Positions 25,959 through 34,803 of a stretch of 64,000 nucleotides of DNA are shown here, in pieces (positions within the stretch are counted from its first letter, which is position 1; each line of letters begins with the position of its first letter). Made by a program: the position numbers and the translations under genes. The notes under the pieces are model-generated. The model was given only the letters and a program-made list of their open reading frames with translations, was not told the origin of the DNA and searched no databases. Source of the stretch: Franzmannia pantelleriensis (lineage in GTDB: Bacteria; Pseudomonadota; Gammaproteobacteria; Pseudomonadales; Halomonadaceae); contig NZ_FNGH01000011.1 of assembly GCF_900102875.1 (NCBI RefSeq), positions 102,056-166,055 of the forward strand, written 5' to 3'.

Positions 25959-27493
25959 TCGACCTGGCCGTACTCCAGCAGGGGCTTGCCATGCTGGCCA
26001 GTCCCTGGACCTTCCTGGCGCTGTCGGCGGGGCTTGCCGGGGGCATACTGATCGGCGCCCTGCCAGGCCTCACGGCCACCATGGCAGTGGCGGTGCTGGC
26101 GCCCTTTACCTTTTTCATGGAGGCGACCATTGGCATTCCCTTCCTCTTGGGGATCTACAAGGGGGCCATCTACGGCGGCTCGATACCGGCGATCCTGGTC
26201 AATACTCCCGGCACGGCGGCGGCGGCGGCCACCGCCCGCGATGGCTATGCGCTGACCCAGCAGGGCAAGTCGCGCAAGGCCCTGGAACTTAGTCTGTACA
26301 GCTCGGTGGTGGCGGATTTCCTGGCGACCCTGGTCTTGATCATGGTCGCCATCCCGCTGGCGAGTATCGCCATTCGCTTTGGTTCACCGGAGTTCGCACT
26401 GCTTTACCTGATTGCCTTGACCATGATTGCCACGGTCAGCGGCGAAAGCTTCCTCAAGGGCCTTATCGCCGCGGGTCTAGGGCTGCTGGTCGCGTCCATC
26501 GGGCTCGACCCGATGTCGGGTTACCAGCGCTTCACCTTCGGCAACACCGATCTGCTGGGGGGCGTGTCACTGATCCCGCTGCTGATCGGCATGTTCGCGC
26601 TCAGCGAGATTCTCATGCAACTGACGCACCCCCCGGAGCGGACGAACGATGCCGGGCAGGCGGTGGAGCACGGCGGGGAAAGGCTCAAGTGGGCAGAGTT
26701 CTGGGCGCTGCGACCGACCATCCTGCGTTCGACCTCGCTAGGTACTTTTCTGGGGTCGTTGCCGGGCCTGGGCGCAGAAATCGCCTGCTGGATCGCCTAT
26801 GGCCTGGCTCGCGGGCGTTCCCGCGAGCCGGAAAGGTTCGGCAAGGGGTCGCTCGAGGGGCTGGCAGCGGCCGAGTCCGGCAACAACGCCGTGGTGCCCG
26901 CGGCGCTGATTCCCATGACCGTGTTCGGTATTCCCGGTGACACCATTACCGCGGTACTGATCGGCGCGCTGATGGCGCAAGGCATGATGCCGGGGCCGCT
27001 GCTGATTCAGCAGAACCCCGGCTTCCTGTTCGGGCTGTTTCTGGTGCTGCTGGTCACCAACGTGCTGCTGCTGATATTTGGTTTGGCGGCGATTCGCTGG
27101 CTTAAGCAGGTCACGCGGATCCCGCCCACGGTGCTTTACCCTTGCGTCCTGCTGCTCTGCCTGTGCGGCGCCTATGCGGTCAATTCCAGCACCTTCGATC
27201 TGCTGATTCTTGTGGTTGGCGGTGGCCTGGGCTATGTGATGCGCCGCACGCATTTTCCCATCGCACCACTGATCATCGGCCTGCTGCTGGGGCCGGGTTT
27301 CGAGAGCGCCGTGCGTCAATCGCTGGTGTTCTCCAACGGCAGTCTGGCGATCTTCTGGTCGCGTCCAGGCAGCCTCATCCTGCTGATCTTGCTGGCGCTG
27401 GTCATCCTTACGATGGCGTGGCGTGGACTCGTGAAAGCAGGTGTCATCCGCAAGCGTTCCAAGTCCCATCCAACCAAGTCCAACAACATCTGA
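25955..27493 (+). CDS. tctA: Tripartite tricarboxylate transporter large permease (TctA family)
   Basis: A 512-residue permease with about 10-12 TM helices and the TctA motifs GALPGLTATMAVAVLAPFTF and GAIYGGSIPAILVNTPGT near the N-terminus, repeated in part as SLPGLGAEIACWIAYG and FGIPGDTITAVLIGALM. GTG at 25955 overlaps the tctB stop and gives the normal VIDLAVLQQGL beginning; the frame upstream is shadow sequence. Import is driven by an ion gradient. Confidence 0.9.
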   Translation: MIDLAVLQQGLAMLASPWTFLALSAGLAGGILIGALPGLTATMAVAVLAPFTFFMEATIGIPFLLGIYKGAIYGGSIPAILVNTPGTAAAAATARDGYALTQQGKSRKALELSLYSSVVADFLATLVLIMVAIPLASIAIRFGSPEFALLYLIALTMIATVSGESFLKGLIAAGLGLLVASIGLDPMSGYQRFTFGNTDLLGGVSLIPLLIGMFALSEILMQLTHPPERTNDAGQAVEHGGERLKWAEFWALRPTILRSTSLGTFLGSLPGLGAEIACWIAYGLARGRSREPERFGKGSLEGLAAAESGNNAVVPAALIPMTVFGIPGDTITAVLIGALMAQGMMPGPLLIQQNPGFLFGLFLVLLVTNVLLLIFGLAAIRWLKQVTRIPPTVLYPCVLLLCLCGAYAVNSSTFDLLILVVGGGLGYVMRRTHFPIAPLIIGLLLGPGFESAVRQSLVFSNGSLAIFWSRPGSLILLILLALVILTMAWRGLVKAGVIRKRSKSHPTKSNNI

Positions 27494-27504
27494 GGCAACT
27501 CACT

Positions 27505-28473
27505 ATGTCCCGTCCCCTCCTGACCCGTACCTTTTTGGCCGCATCGCTCGCTGCGGCTACCGCCCTCGCCACTGGCCAGGTCCTCGCCGAGGAGAGCCAC
27601 CTGCCCGATGAGCCGATCCGCTTCGTTACGCCCTATCCTGCAGGGGGCTCCCACTCTCTACATGCCGGTATCATTACCGCGGTTGGCGAGGAGTTTCTGG
27701 GCCGACCGCTGATCTCGGTAATCCGCGGCGGTGGCGGCGGTGCGGTGGCCGCCGCCGAGGTGGCTGGCAGTACGCCAAACGGCACCATGCTGCTGTTTGG
27801 TGACCCGACCATCAATTCACTGCGCCCCCAGGTCGAAGACCTGCCCTACGAGATGGATGACTTCGTGCCAGTGGCTCGCATCAACTACAGTCCGGCGATT
27901 TTCGTTACCACCCCCGACCAACCCTTCCAGAGCATTGGTGAGCTGGTCGAGCACGCCGAGGAGAATCCCGGCGAGGTGGTCTACAGTTCCGACAACCGCA
28001 ATGGCTTTACCTATACGGTCTTCGAGATGCTCAAGGCGACGGCCGATATCGAGATGCGCGGCGTCGAACTGGGCGGTGGTGGCCCTGCGGTGACCCAACT
28101 ACTGGGCGGTAACACCATGGCCTACGCCGGCGATCCCAGTGTGGTGGGTGAGCATCTCGAAGCGGGGAGTCTGGTCGGCCTATGCGTCACCGATACCGAG
28201 CGTTTCGAGGCCTATGGTGATATCCCCACTTGCCAGGAAGAGGGCTACGATGTGGTCTTCCAGTTCTGGCGCGGGGTGATGGCGCCGGCCGGCACGCCGG
28301 ATGAAGTCATCGCCGAGTTGAGCGACGGCTTCCAGCGCTTGACCGAAGACGAGGGCTTCCTGCGCCTTATCGGTCAGATTGGTTCCGGCATTCAGTTCCT
28401 CGGCCACGAGGAGTTCGCCGAAGCGCTGGCAGCGGAGCAAGCCGCCCTACGCGACGCGTATCTCGACGACTAA
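27505..28473 (+). CDS. tctC: Tripartite tricarboxylate transporter substrate-binding protein (TctC family)
   Basis: A 322-residue periplasmic receptor. A signal peptide of about 28 residues ends GQVLA-E. The mature start reads DEPIRFVTPYPAGGSHSLHAG, with the family FVTPYPAGG motif, and IRGGGGGAVAAAEVAGSTPNG matches the second ligand loop. TctC-type receptors usually bind di- or tricarboxylates or related small acids. It completes the second importer of the cluster. A 10-bp hairpin follows its stop. Confidence 0.9.
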   Translation: MSRPLLTRTFLAASLAAATALATGQVLAEESHLPDEPIRFVTPYPAGGSHSLHAGIITAVGEEFLGRPLISVIRGGGGGAVAAAEVAGSTPNGTMLLFGDPTINSLRPQVEDLPYEMDDFVPVARINYSPAIFVTTPDQPFQSIGELVEHAEENPGEVVYSSDNRNGFTYTVFEMLKATADIEMRGVELGGGGPAVTQLLGGNTMAYAGDPSVVGEHLEAGSLVGLCVTDTERFEAYGDIPTCQEEGYDVVFQFWRGVMAPAGTPDEVIAELSDGFQRLTEDEGFLRLIGQIGSGIQFLGHEEFAEALAAEQAALRDAYLDD

Positions 28474-28501
28474 CTCGACGCCTCACAGCATAGGAGAGTG
28501 T

Positions 28502-28527
28502 CGGCGGCCCCTAGCATGGGGCCGTCG
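28502..28527 (+). terminator. Hairpin between tctC and the second amidohydrolase
   Basis: CGGCGGCCCC-TAGCAT-GGGGCCGTCG, a 10-bp stem with one G-T pair and a 6-nt loop, 28 bp past tctC and 10 bp before the next start. No U-tract follows, so it may tune relative expression rather than end the transcript. Confidence 0.5.
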
Positions 28528-28537
28528 ACCGTTTGTG

Positions 28538-30058
28538 ATGACACACAACGCTGACAAGATCACGACACTGCTGGGCGCTCGTCCGCTCAGTGCGGACGGC
28601 TCCCATGTCCTGCCATCGCCGATGGATATCGTTATCCGCGGGGGCATCATCGAGGCGATACGGCCAGCGGGGGAGGCTCCCCCGGAAGGGAAGGTCGTCG
28701 ATGCCTCCGGGACGCTGGCGATACCGGGCTTTATCAACGGCCACCACCACTCCCATGAAAATTTCCACAAGGGGCGCTATGACCGCCTGCCCCTCGAGCT
28801 GTGGATGAACTACGTGCGACCGGCCAAGCCCTTGCCGCTGACCGCCGACGACGTCTACCTGCGCACCCTGGTGGGGGCCTGCCAGGCGCTGCTGTCAGGC
28901 ACCACCTGTATCGTCGATGACTTCAATGCTTCGCCGGTGCTCGACCCTGAGCACGTCGAGGCCGCGCTTGCCGCCTATGACGATATCGGCATCCGCGCGC
29001 TGCTCGGCCCCACGCTATTTGATGTGCCGTTTCACGAGAGCGTGCCGTTTGTTCACGAGGAGTGCAGCCCAGAGACGCTGACCAGCCTGGCGCCGAACAA
29101 GGTGACCCCGGTGGCAGAGTATCTGCGCCTGGTCGAGTCACTCGCCGCGACGCGTCATCCTCGCGACAACCGCGTCGGTGTGCTACTAGCGCCCTCCGCG
29201 CCGCAGCGCTGCAGCGATAGCCTGCTCGGCGAGGTGAGGGCCCTGGCCGACCGAACCGGACTGCCGGTGATCATCCACGTCCAGGAAACCCGTCTCCAGG
29301 CGGCCTCGGCCTGGCACCAGCGAGGCAAGACGCTGTTCCAGCATCTCGATGAGCTGGGCTTTCTGGCACCGGGGACCTCGCTGATTCACGCGGTATGGCT
29401 AACCCCTGACGATATCGCGCGGATTGCCGCCAGCGGCGCCAGCGTGCAGCACAATCCCAACAGCAACCTCAAACTTGGGTCCGGGCTGATGCCCATGCGT
29501 GCGCTGCTGGACGCCGGGGTCAATGTGAGCCTGGGGACCGACGGCTGCGGCTCACTGGAGTCCACCGATATGCTCAGAGTGGTGGCCAACACCGCGCTGA
29601 TTCACAAACTGCGCGGCGACGACTATCGGCACTGGATTGGCGCTGAGGAGGCGCTGGAGTCGGCCACCCTGGGCGGCGCCCGGGCACTAGGCATGGCGGA
29701 GCAACTGGGGCGGATAGCGACCGGCATGCGCGCCGACCTGGTGCTCTACCGGCTGGATGCGCCGGCCTTTACGCCGCTCAATGACCCGCTGCGTCAGCTG
29801 GTGTTTGGAGAGAACGGCGGCGGTATTCACTCGGTATGGGTGGAAGGCGAGCAGGTGGTAGCCGATGGTCAACTGACTCGGCTTGATCAGCGCAGGATAT
29901 CGCAGCGTATTGACCAGGCCATGCAGCGGCTGAGGCCTGCCATCGACGCCGCCGAGGAGATGACCGAAACCTTGCGGCCGGCCTACGAGCGCATCTGGTC
30001 ACGCTGCCAGGCCCTTCCCTTGGCGCCGGGCACCATTGCGGCGCGGTTCGACGAATGA
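28538..30058 (+). CDS. Amidohydrolase family protein, deaminase type
   Basis: A 506-residue metal-dependent hydrolase. Metal ligands are H69 and H71 (INGHHHSHE), H247, H284 and D335 (GTDGCGS). H247 lies in HVQE, so the general-acid glutamate E250 is present, unlike in the amidohydrolase at 20646; this one fits hydrolytic deamination or dechlorination-type chemistry. It is longer than the usual 450 residues because of a C-terminal helical extension after residue 460. ATG at 28538 has no clear Shine-Dalgarno. It overlaps the next gene by 4 bp. The substrate is unknown. Confidence 0.85.
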   Translation: MTHNADKITTLLGARPLSADGSHVLPSPMDIVIRGGIIEAIRPAGEAPPEGKVVDASGTLAIPGFINGHHHSHENFHKGRYDRLPLELWMNYVRPAKPLPLTADDVYLRTLVGACQALLSGTTCIVDDFNASPVLDPEHVEAALAAYDDIGIRALLGPTLFDVPFHESVPFVHEECSPETLTSLAPNKVTPVAEYLRLVESLAATRHPRDNRVGVLLAPSAPQRCSDSLLGEVRALADRTGLPVIIHVQETRLQAASAWHQRGKTLFQHLDELGFLAPGTSLIHAVWLTPDDIARIAASGASVQHNPNSNLKLGSGLMPMRALLDAGVNVSLGTDGCGSLESTDMLRVVANTALIHKLRGDDYRHWIGAEEALESATLGGARALGMAEQLGRIATGMRADLVLYRLDAPAFTPLNDPLRQLVFGENGGGIHSVWVEGEQVVADGQLTRLDQRRISQRIDQAMQRLRPAIDAAEEMTETLRPAYERIWSRCQALPLAPGTIAARFDE

Positions 30059-30576
30059 GCCTCGAGTGGCTGGGTATTCAGCTGCTCGGCGGTGTCGCGG
30101 CGCTACTCGGAGTCCTGGCCTTTCAGTGCCGTCATGATATTCGCATGCTGGTGATGCTGTCGGGCTCATGCCTGGTGTGGAGCCTGCACTTTCTACTCTT
30201 GGCGCAGCCCACAGCGGCCCTGCTCAATGTGATCACGGCCGTACGCAATCTGGTTGGCATTCGCTGTCGCGGCGCTTGGTTTGCGTCGGGCTTCATTGGT
30301 CTGTATCTGGTCACCGGGAGTTACAGCTGGCAGAGTGTATGGGATATCTTGCCGGTCGTAGCGGTAATCTCGGGAAGCGTCGGGGTATTCTTCCTCGCCG
30401 GCCTGCCCCGACGCGGGGCGCTGCTGATTGGCAGCCTGCTATGGCTGGTGTTCAACTGGCAAGCCGGGTCGATCCCAGGGGTTCTGGTGATGTTTGCAGA
30501 CGGCGTCTCCAATAGCTGGCGAATTTATCGCCTAAGACGCCAGGCCCAGCGCAGCGAGCTTTCAGACAGGGGCTAG
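30055..30576 (+). CDS. YgjV-like inner membrane protein
   Basis: A 173-residue protein with five or six TM helices and the YgjV family pattern (LGVLAFQCRHDIRMLVMLSGSC; ALLNVITAVRNLVGIRC). Function is unknown in the family. The ATGA overlap with the preceding amidohydrolase implies translational coupling, so it may belong to the catabolic cluster, perhaps as an exporter or permease. It has a short basic C-terminal tail predicted to be cytoplasmic. Confidence 0.78.
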   Translation: MSLEWLGIQLLGGVAALLGVLAFQCRHDIRMLVMLSGSCLVWSLHFLLLAQPTAALLNVITAVRNLVGIRCRGAWFASGFIGLYLVTGSYSWQSVWDILPVVAVISGSVGVFFLAGLPRRGALLIGSLLWLVFNWQAGSIPGVLVMFADGVSNSWRIYRLRRQAQRSELSDRG

Positions 30577-30649
30577 GCCCTTTGGGCTGGCCGGACGTTT
30601 CAGCAATCCATAGCGTCAGCACGTAGACGGGCAGGATGGTGTTACGACG

Positions 30650-31384
30650 ATGACATCCCACTCACCTCACCTGGTGGTCTTCACCGGGGCCGGCATCAGT
30701 GCCGAGAGCGGTATCCAGACCTTCCGCGCCAGCGACGGCCTGTGGGCCGATCACGCCATCGAGGACGTCGCCACCCCCCAGGCCTGGCGCCGCGATCCCG
30801 AGCGAGTGCTGCGTTTTTACGATGAGCGCCGCACCCAGGTGCGCCGTGCCCGGCCCAATGCGGCTCACCAGGCGCTGGCCTCGCTCGAGAAACAGGGCTT
30901 CCGGGTCAGCGTCGTCACCCAGAATATCGACGATCTCCACGAGCGTGCCGGCTCCCGCGACGTGCTGCACCTCCACGGCGAGATTCTCAAGGCGCGCTCC
31001 AGCGTCGATGAGCGCATGCGTTACCCCTTGCCGCGCGGCGGCATCAAGCTTGGCGATATCTGCGACAAGGGCAGCCAGCTGCGCCCCGACGTGGTCTGGT
31101 TCGGCGAGCCGGTGCCGCGCTATGTGGAGGCCTGCGAGATCGTCGAGCAGGCCGACCTGCTGCTGGTGGTGGGCACCTCGCTGGCGGTGATGCCGGCCGC
31201 AGCACTGCTCGAGCGGGCGCCGCTGGACGCCGAGGTGATCCTGGTCGATCCGGCCGCCGAGCGCTTGGCGCCGCCCGGTGTGGCCCGACTGCCCCAGCCG
31301 GCTGGTCGCGGGGTCACGGAGCTGGTTCGCCACTGGTCGCGGGAGGGTCGCCTGTGGCTGCCCGAGACGCTGCTCGGCGCGTGA
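30650..31384 (+). CDS. cobB: NAD-dependent protein deacylase, sirtuin family (CobB-like)
   Basis: A 244-residue sirtuin that removes acyl groups from lysines using NAD+. NAD-site motifs are GAGISAESGIQTFRAS, TQNIDDLHERAG and the catalytic H109 (LHLHGE). Y57 and R60 (RFYDERR) are the pair that recognises succinyl/malonyl groups in class III sirtuins. The usual four zinc cysteines are missing: between HGE and RPDVVWFGE there is only C138. The zinc module is therefore reduced. It is 74 bp after the YgjV-like gene and probably independent. Confidence 0.9.
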   Translation: MTSHSPHLVVFTGAGISAESGIQTFRASDGLWADHAIEDVATPQAWRRDPERVLRFYDERRTQVRRARPNAAHQALASLEKQGFRVSVVTQNIDDLHERAGSRDVLHLHGEILKARSSVDERMRYPLPRGGIKLGDICDKGSQLRPDVVWFGEPVPRYVEACEIVEQADLLLVVGTSLAVMPAAALLERAPLDAEVILVDPAAERLAPPGVARLPQPAGRGVTELVRHWSREGRLWLPETLLGA

Positions 31385-31474
31385 CGATTTTCCCTATTCG
31401 ACGCTTTCGGGCACTATTAGCGGTCTAACCAATGCCGCGGTGGCCGACGTGCTATACCGCAAGGACGCGCCAAG

Positions 31475-32419
31475 ATGCTGATATTCGAACGACTCAACCG
31501 CCTCTTCCCCCTCTGGGCCATCCTGTTTGCTGCCATTGCCATCGTCATGCCGCCGCTGTTTACCGGCTACGCGGGACGGATCCAGGTGTTGCTGGCGATC
31601 ATCATGTTCGCCATGGGCCTGACGCTGTCCAAGGAGGATTTCCTCAACGTGGTCAAGGCGCCGCTGCCCGTGGGCATTGGCGTACTGCTGCAGTTCGTGG
31701 TGATGCCGCTGGCCGCGCTGGGTGTCTCGCTGGTGCTGGGCCTGTCGCCGGAGCTGACCACCGGCATGGTGCTGGTGGGCGCCACCGCCGGTGGCACCGC
31801 CTCCAACGTAATGACCTGGCTGGCCGGCGGACGCGTGGCGCTGTCGGTGTCGATGACCCTGGTCTCGACCCTGGCCTCGGTGGTGATGACGCCGCTGATC
31901 GCCTGGCTGCTGGTCGGCCAGATGGTCGAGGTGCCGGTATGGGGCATGCTGTCGAGCATCGCCCAGCTGGTGATCGCGCCGGTGGCGGCCGGGGTAGTGG
32001 TGCACCACTTCGCGGGGCGGTATATCGCGCGTATCGAGCCGGCGCTGGCGACGCTGGCGATGGCAGCGATCGTGATGATCATTGCCATCGTGGTGGCGCT
32101 CAACGCCGGCCGGCTGGCAAGCCTTGGGCCAGTGGTAGCGCTGGCGGTGGTTGCCCACAATGGCATTGGCCTGGCCGGTGGCTACCTCGTCAGCCGGCTG
32201 TGCGGCCTCGACAAGCGCACCGCGCGGACCGTCTCCATCGAGGTGGGGATGCAGAACTCCGGGCTCGCCGTGACGCTGGCCAACCAGTTCTTCAGCGCCG
32301 GCGCGGCCCTCCCGGGGGCGCTGTTCTCGGTATGGCACAATGTTTCCGGCTCGCTGCTGGCGGGCTACTGGAAACGCCGACCGATCGTCGTGGCTGAGCA
32401 CGGTGCGGAAAGCGCCTAG
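31475..32419 (+). CDS. Bile acid:sodium symporter (BASS) family transporter
   Basis: A 314-residue membrane transporter with about ten helices and the BASS motifs FAMGLTLSKEDF, GATAGGTASNVMTWLAGG (the Na+-site crossover) and SIEVGMQNSGLAVTLA. Bacterial members import organic acids, pantoate or bile-acid-like compounds with Na+. AAGGA precedes the ATG. A terminator-like hairpin follows. The substrate is not evident and no linked catabolic gene helps. Confidence 0.88.
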   Translation: MLIFERLNRLFPLWAILFAAIAIVMPPLFTGYAGRIQVLLAIIMFAMGLTLSKEDFLNVVKAPLPVGIGVLLQFVVMPLAALGVSLVLGLSPELTTGMVLVGATAGGTASNVMTWLAGGRVALSVSMTLVSTLASVVMTPLIAWLLVGQMVEVPVWGMLSSIAQLVIAPVAAGVVVHHFAGRYIARIEPALATLAMAAIVMIIAIVVALNAGRLASLGPVVALAVVAHNGIGLAGGYLVSRLCGLDKRTARTVSIEVGMQNSGLAVTLANQFFSAGAALPGALFSVWHNVSGSLLAGYWKRRPIVVAEHGAESA

Positions 32420-32430
32420 CACGCCTCATC

Positions 32431-32460
32431 GGGCGGGTATGCTAGAATGCCCGCCCGTTT
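32431..32460 (+). terminator. Terminator-like hairpin after the BASS gene
   Basis: GGGCGGGTAT-GCTAGA-ATGCCCGCCC (one G-T pair) followed by GTTTTG. The loop also reads as a promoter -10 (TAGAAT, 32443-32448) placed about 30 nt before the DTW gene start, so the element may be a terminator and a promoter at once. Confidence 0.6.
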
Positions 32461-32477
32461 TGCTCCATTGGCGCGCT

Positions 32478-33254
32478 ATGCTCGACGATACCTCCTCTGC
32501 TGTTCCGTACGCTGAAGATGCCAACAGCGACGTACTCCGGCGACCGCCACGGCGTGAGTTCAAGGCCCGCGGCAGCTTTGTGGAGCGCTGCGAGGGCTGT
32601 AACCTGCCGACCCTCAACTGCTTGTGCCCCTTTCGGGTCGAGGCCCAGAGTCGTGCTCAGGTGTGGTTGCTGACACACCCCTTGGAGCACCACAAGCCGA
32701 CCAACACCGGGCGGCTGATCGGTGACGTCCTGCCTGCCACTGAGGTGTTCACCTGGTACCGTACCGCCCCCGATGCGCGTCTGCTGTCACTGCTCGCGGA
32801 TCCACGCTACGCGCCCTTCGTGATCTTTCCCGACGACCAGCCGGACTATGCCGAACGGGTCGTGGGGATGGATGCCGTGGTACGGAGCGGGCAGGAGGAT
32901 AAGATTCCGGTCTTTATCATCATCGACGGCACCTGGCGCCAGGCGCGGCGCATCTTTCGCAAGAGCCCCTACCTCGACGCGCTGCCGGTGCTGCCGCTGC
33001 GCACCCAGCGCCAGACTCGCTACCGGCTGCGCAAGCCGGCCTCCCAGGCCCACCTGTGTACTGCGGAAGTGGCCATCGAGCTGCTGCGCCAGGCCGGCGA
33101 CATCGACGCCGCCGAGATACTCGATGACTACTTCGACGCCTTCAACGACAGCTACGCCTCGAGCCGCATCTACCACAAGATCGAGCAGCCAACCGCCGCC
33201 ATGCACCGGCTGCTGTCACGCCAGCGCCGGGAAGCGGCCTCAACTGCCGAATAG
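32478..33254 (+). CDS. tapT: DTW-domain tRNA-uridine aminocarboxypropyltransferase (TapT/YfiP-like)
   Basis: A 258-residue DTW-domain protein. TapT installs acp3U at position 47 of tRNA using SAM. The N-terminal cysteine cluster C-x2-C…C-x-C reads RCEGCNLPTLNCLCP, and the SAM/DTW motif is IIIDGTWRQARRIFRKSP; the family Asp-x-Thr-Trp is DGTW here. A third part, QTRYRLRKPASQAHLCTAE, matches the domain core. ATG at 32478 is used. It converges on the TraB-family gene, with stops overlapping by 15 bp. Confidence 0.87.
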   Translation: MLDDTSSAVPYAEDANSDVLRRPPRREFKARGSFVERCEGCNLPTLNCLCPFRVEAQSRAQVWLLTHPLEHHKPTNTGRLIGDVLPATEVFTWYRTAPDARLLSLLADPRYAPFVIFPDDQPDYAERVVGMDAVVRSGQEDKIPVFIIIDGTWRQARRIFRKSPYLDALPVLPLRTQRQTRYRLRKPASQAHLCTAEVAIELLRQAGDIDAAEILDDYFDAFNDSYASSRIYHKIEQPTAAMHRLLSRQRREAASTAE

Positions 33255-34481
33255 TGCCCCGGCGATGCGGAAGCCGGCCACCCAGGTGCCCGCCGCCGAG
33301 CCAAGGGTGGCGAACAGGAACACCAGCAGGGTGCGCGACACCCGGTTGCGCCACCAGCCTTTCAATGACGTGACATCGTGGCGCAGGTGGGCGAAGTCGC
33401 CGACCTTGGGCTTGCGCATGAACAGCTCGACCCCGGCGGCGACGAAACCGGCGCCGATAGTGGGGTTGAGCGAGGTCAGCGGCGCGGCGAAGAAGGTTGC
33501 CAGGATGGTCACCGGGTGGGCCAGGGCGATGGTGGTGGCCGCCGCCGAGAGCACGCCGTTGATCAGGAACCACTCGCTGACCAGTTGCCAACCGAGGTCG
33601 GTGTTGCGCGAGAACCCGATGGCGAAACCGGTCAGCACCAGCGCGGTGATCGCCCATGGCAGCAGCCGCCAGATCCGCGAGCGCGGCGGGGTGGCCTCCA
33701 GCGACTCGCGCTCGGTGCGGGGGTCGTCGGGCAGCGCTTGGCTGAGGTGCTCGGCCATGCCTTTGAGGTGGCCGGCGCCGATCACCACCAGCACATGGCG
33801 GTAGCGCCCCGGCGGGCCCTCCTCGCCCAGGCGTAGGGTCATGTAGCGATCACGTTCGCTGATCAGCGGCGTATACAGCGACTCGGACTGCTCGGCGAAC
33901 TCGTTGAAGGTCGACTCCAGCACGTCGCCCTCCTTGAGCCGCTCGATATCGGCGGCGGAGACTTCCTGGCGCGACATGACGCTGCCGAGCAGCCCAGAGA
34001 ACAGCGAGAAGCGCTGCCACCAGGGCACGTTGGCGTAGATGCGCTTGAGGGTGATGCCGACGTCGCGATCGATCAGCAGCAGCGGTAGATCGTGGCGCTG
34101 AGTCTCTTCCAGCGCGGCGCGCATCTCGGCCCCGGGCTCGATACCCGACTGTTCGGCGACGCGCTGCTGAAAGGCGCCCAGCGCCAGGCTGGCGGCGACC
34201 ATGCCGGCCTTGCCCTGACGGAATATCTCGAACAGGTCCTGACCGGCCAGGGCGTCGGGTTCCACCAGGCTATGATGGCGCGAGGCGCACAGCTCGATGG
34301 CCACGGCGTCGTAGTCGCCGGAACGGATCAGCGCGCGCACCTCGTCGGCGCTCTCCTTGGAGACGTGGGCAGTACCCAGCAGGGTGTAGCGGGTGTCACC
34401 CAACTGCAGGGTCTGGCGAGGCCCGCCACTGGGCACGGTGGCCGGCTCGGCGCTGGCGGTGAGATCCTGAGGGTCGGTCAT
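33240..34481 (-). CDS. TraB/PrgY-family membrane protein
   Basis: A 413-residue protein. Residues about 20-250 form the TraB domain with GTAHVSKESADEV and the conserved VIGAGHLKGM near residue 240; the domain is related to the TIKI/erythromycin-esterase-like metalloprotease-type fold. Residues 280-410 hold several TM helices. PrgY in Enterococcus limits pheromone activity; the role in proteobacteria is unknown. ATG at 34481 gives MTDPQDLTAS; the longer frame crosses the repeat-bearing gap. It has no clear operon partner. Confidence 0.85.
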   Translation of the reverse strand: MTDPQDLTASAEPATVPSGGPRQTLQLGDTRYTLLGTAHVSKESADEVRALIRSGDYDAVAIELCASRHHSLVEPDALAGQDLFEIFRQGKAGMVAASLALGAFQQRVAEQSGIEPGAEMRAALEETQRHDLPLLLIDRDVGITLKRIYANVPWWQRFSLFSGLLGSVMSRQEVSAADIERLKEGDVLESTFNEFAEQSESLYTPLISERDRYMTLRLGEEGPPGRYRHVLVVIGAGHLKGMAEHLSQALPDDPRTERESLEATPPRSRIWRLLPWAITALVLTGFAIGFSRNTDLGWQLVSEWFLINGVLSAAATTIALAHPVTILATFFAAPLTSLNPTIGAGFVAAGVELFMRKPKVGDFAHLRHDVTSLKGWWRNRVSRTLLVFLFATLGSAAGTWVAGFRIAGALFGS

Positions 34482-34597
34482 GAAGGCTCGCTGTGACGAC
34501 AAGATGATCCGGCGATTATCCACGAAAGCCGCTGGCCACGCCAAACTCGGGGACGGCAACGGTAAATCGCAGTAAACGTTCAGCTGCGTTGAGACCG

Positions 34598-34787
34598 GGA
34601 CTGATCCGGCGGCAGGCCTACGCGAAGGCGCTGTGAACCCATCCCTGGGCGCTACTTTTGCCCTGCTTCGCTCTCGCATCCTGCTTCGCTTGCAGGACCG
34701 GTGCTGGTCATCCATGGCCAGCCCGTTCGGAGCAGTGCTCCTCACCCATGGCAAAAGACCTTCGCTGCGACCTGCCCCCGGCGTCCC
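34598..34787 (+). repeat. Dispersed intergenic repeat, full long form (copy C)
   Basis: The most complete copy: a left arm (34598-34650) shared with copy A, with AGGCGCTGTGAACCCATCCC, and a roughly 138-bp body shared with copy B, including CTTGCAGGACCGGTGCTGG and CCATCCATGGCC. It fills most of the 322-bp gap between trkH and the TraB gene. The remaining part, 34482-34597, shows no gene and no clear motif. Confidence 0.8.
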
Positions 34788-34803
34788 TTGGCAGCATCTT
34801 CGG

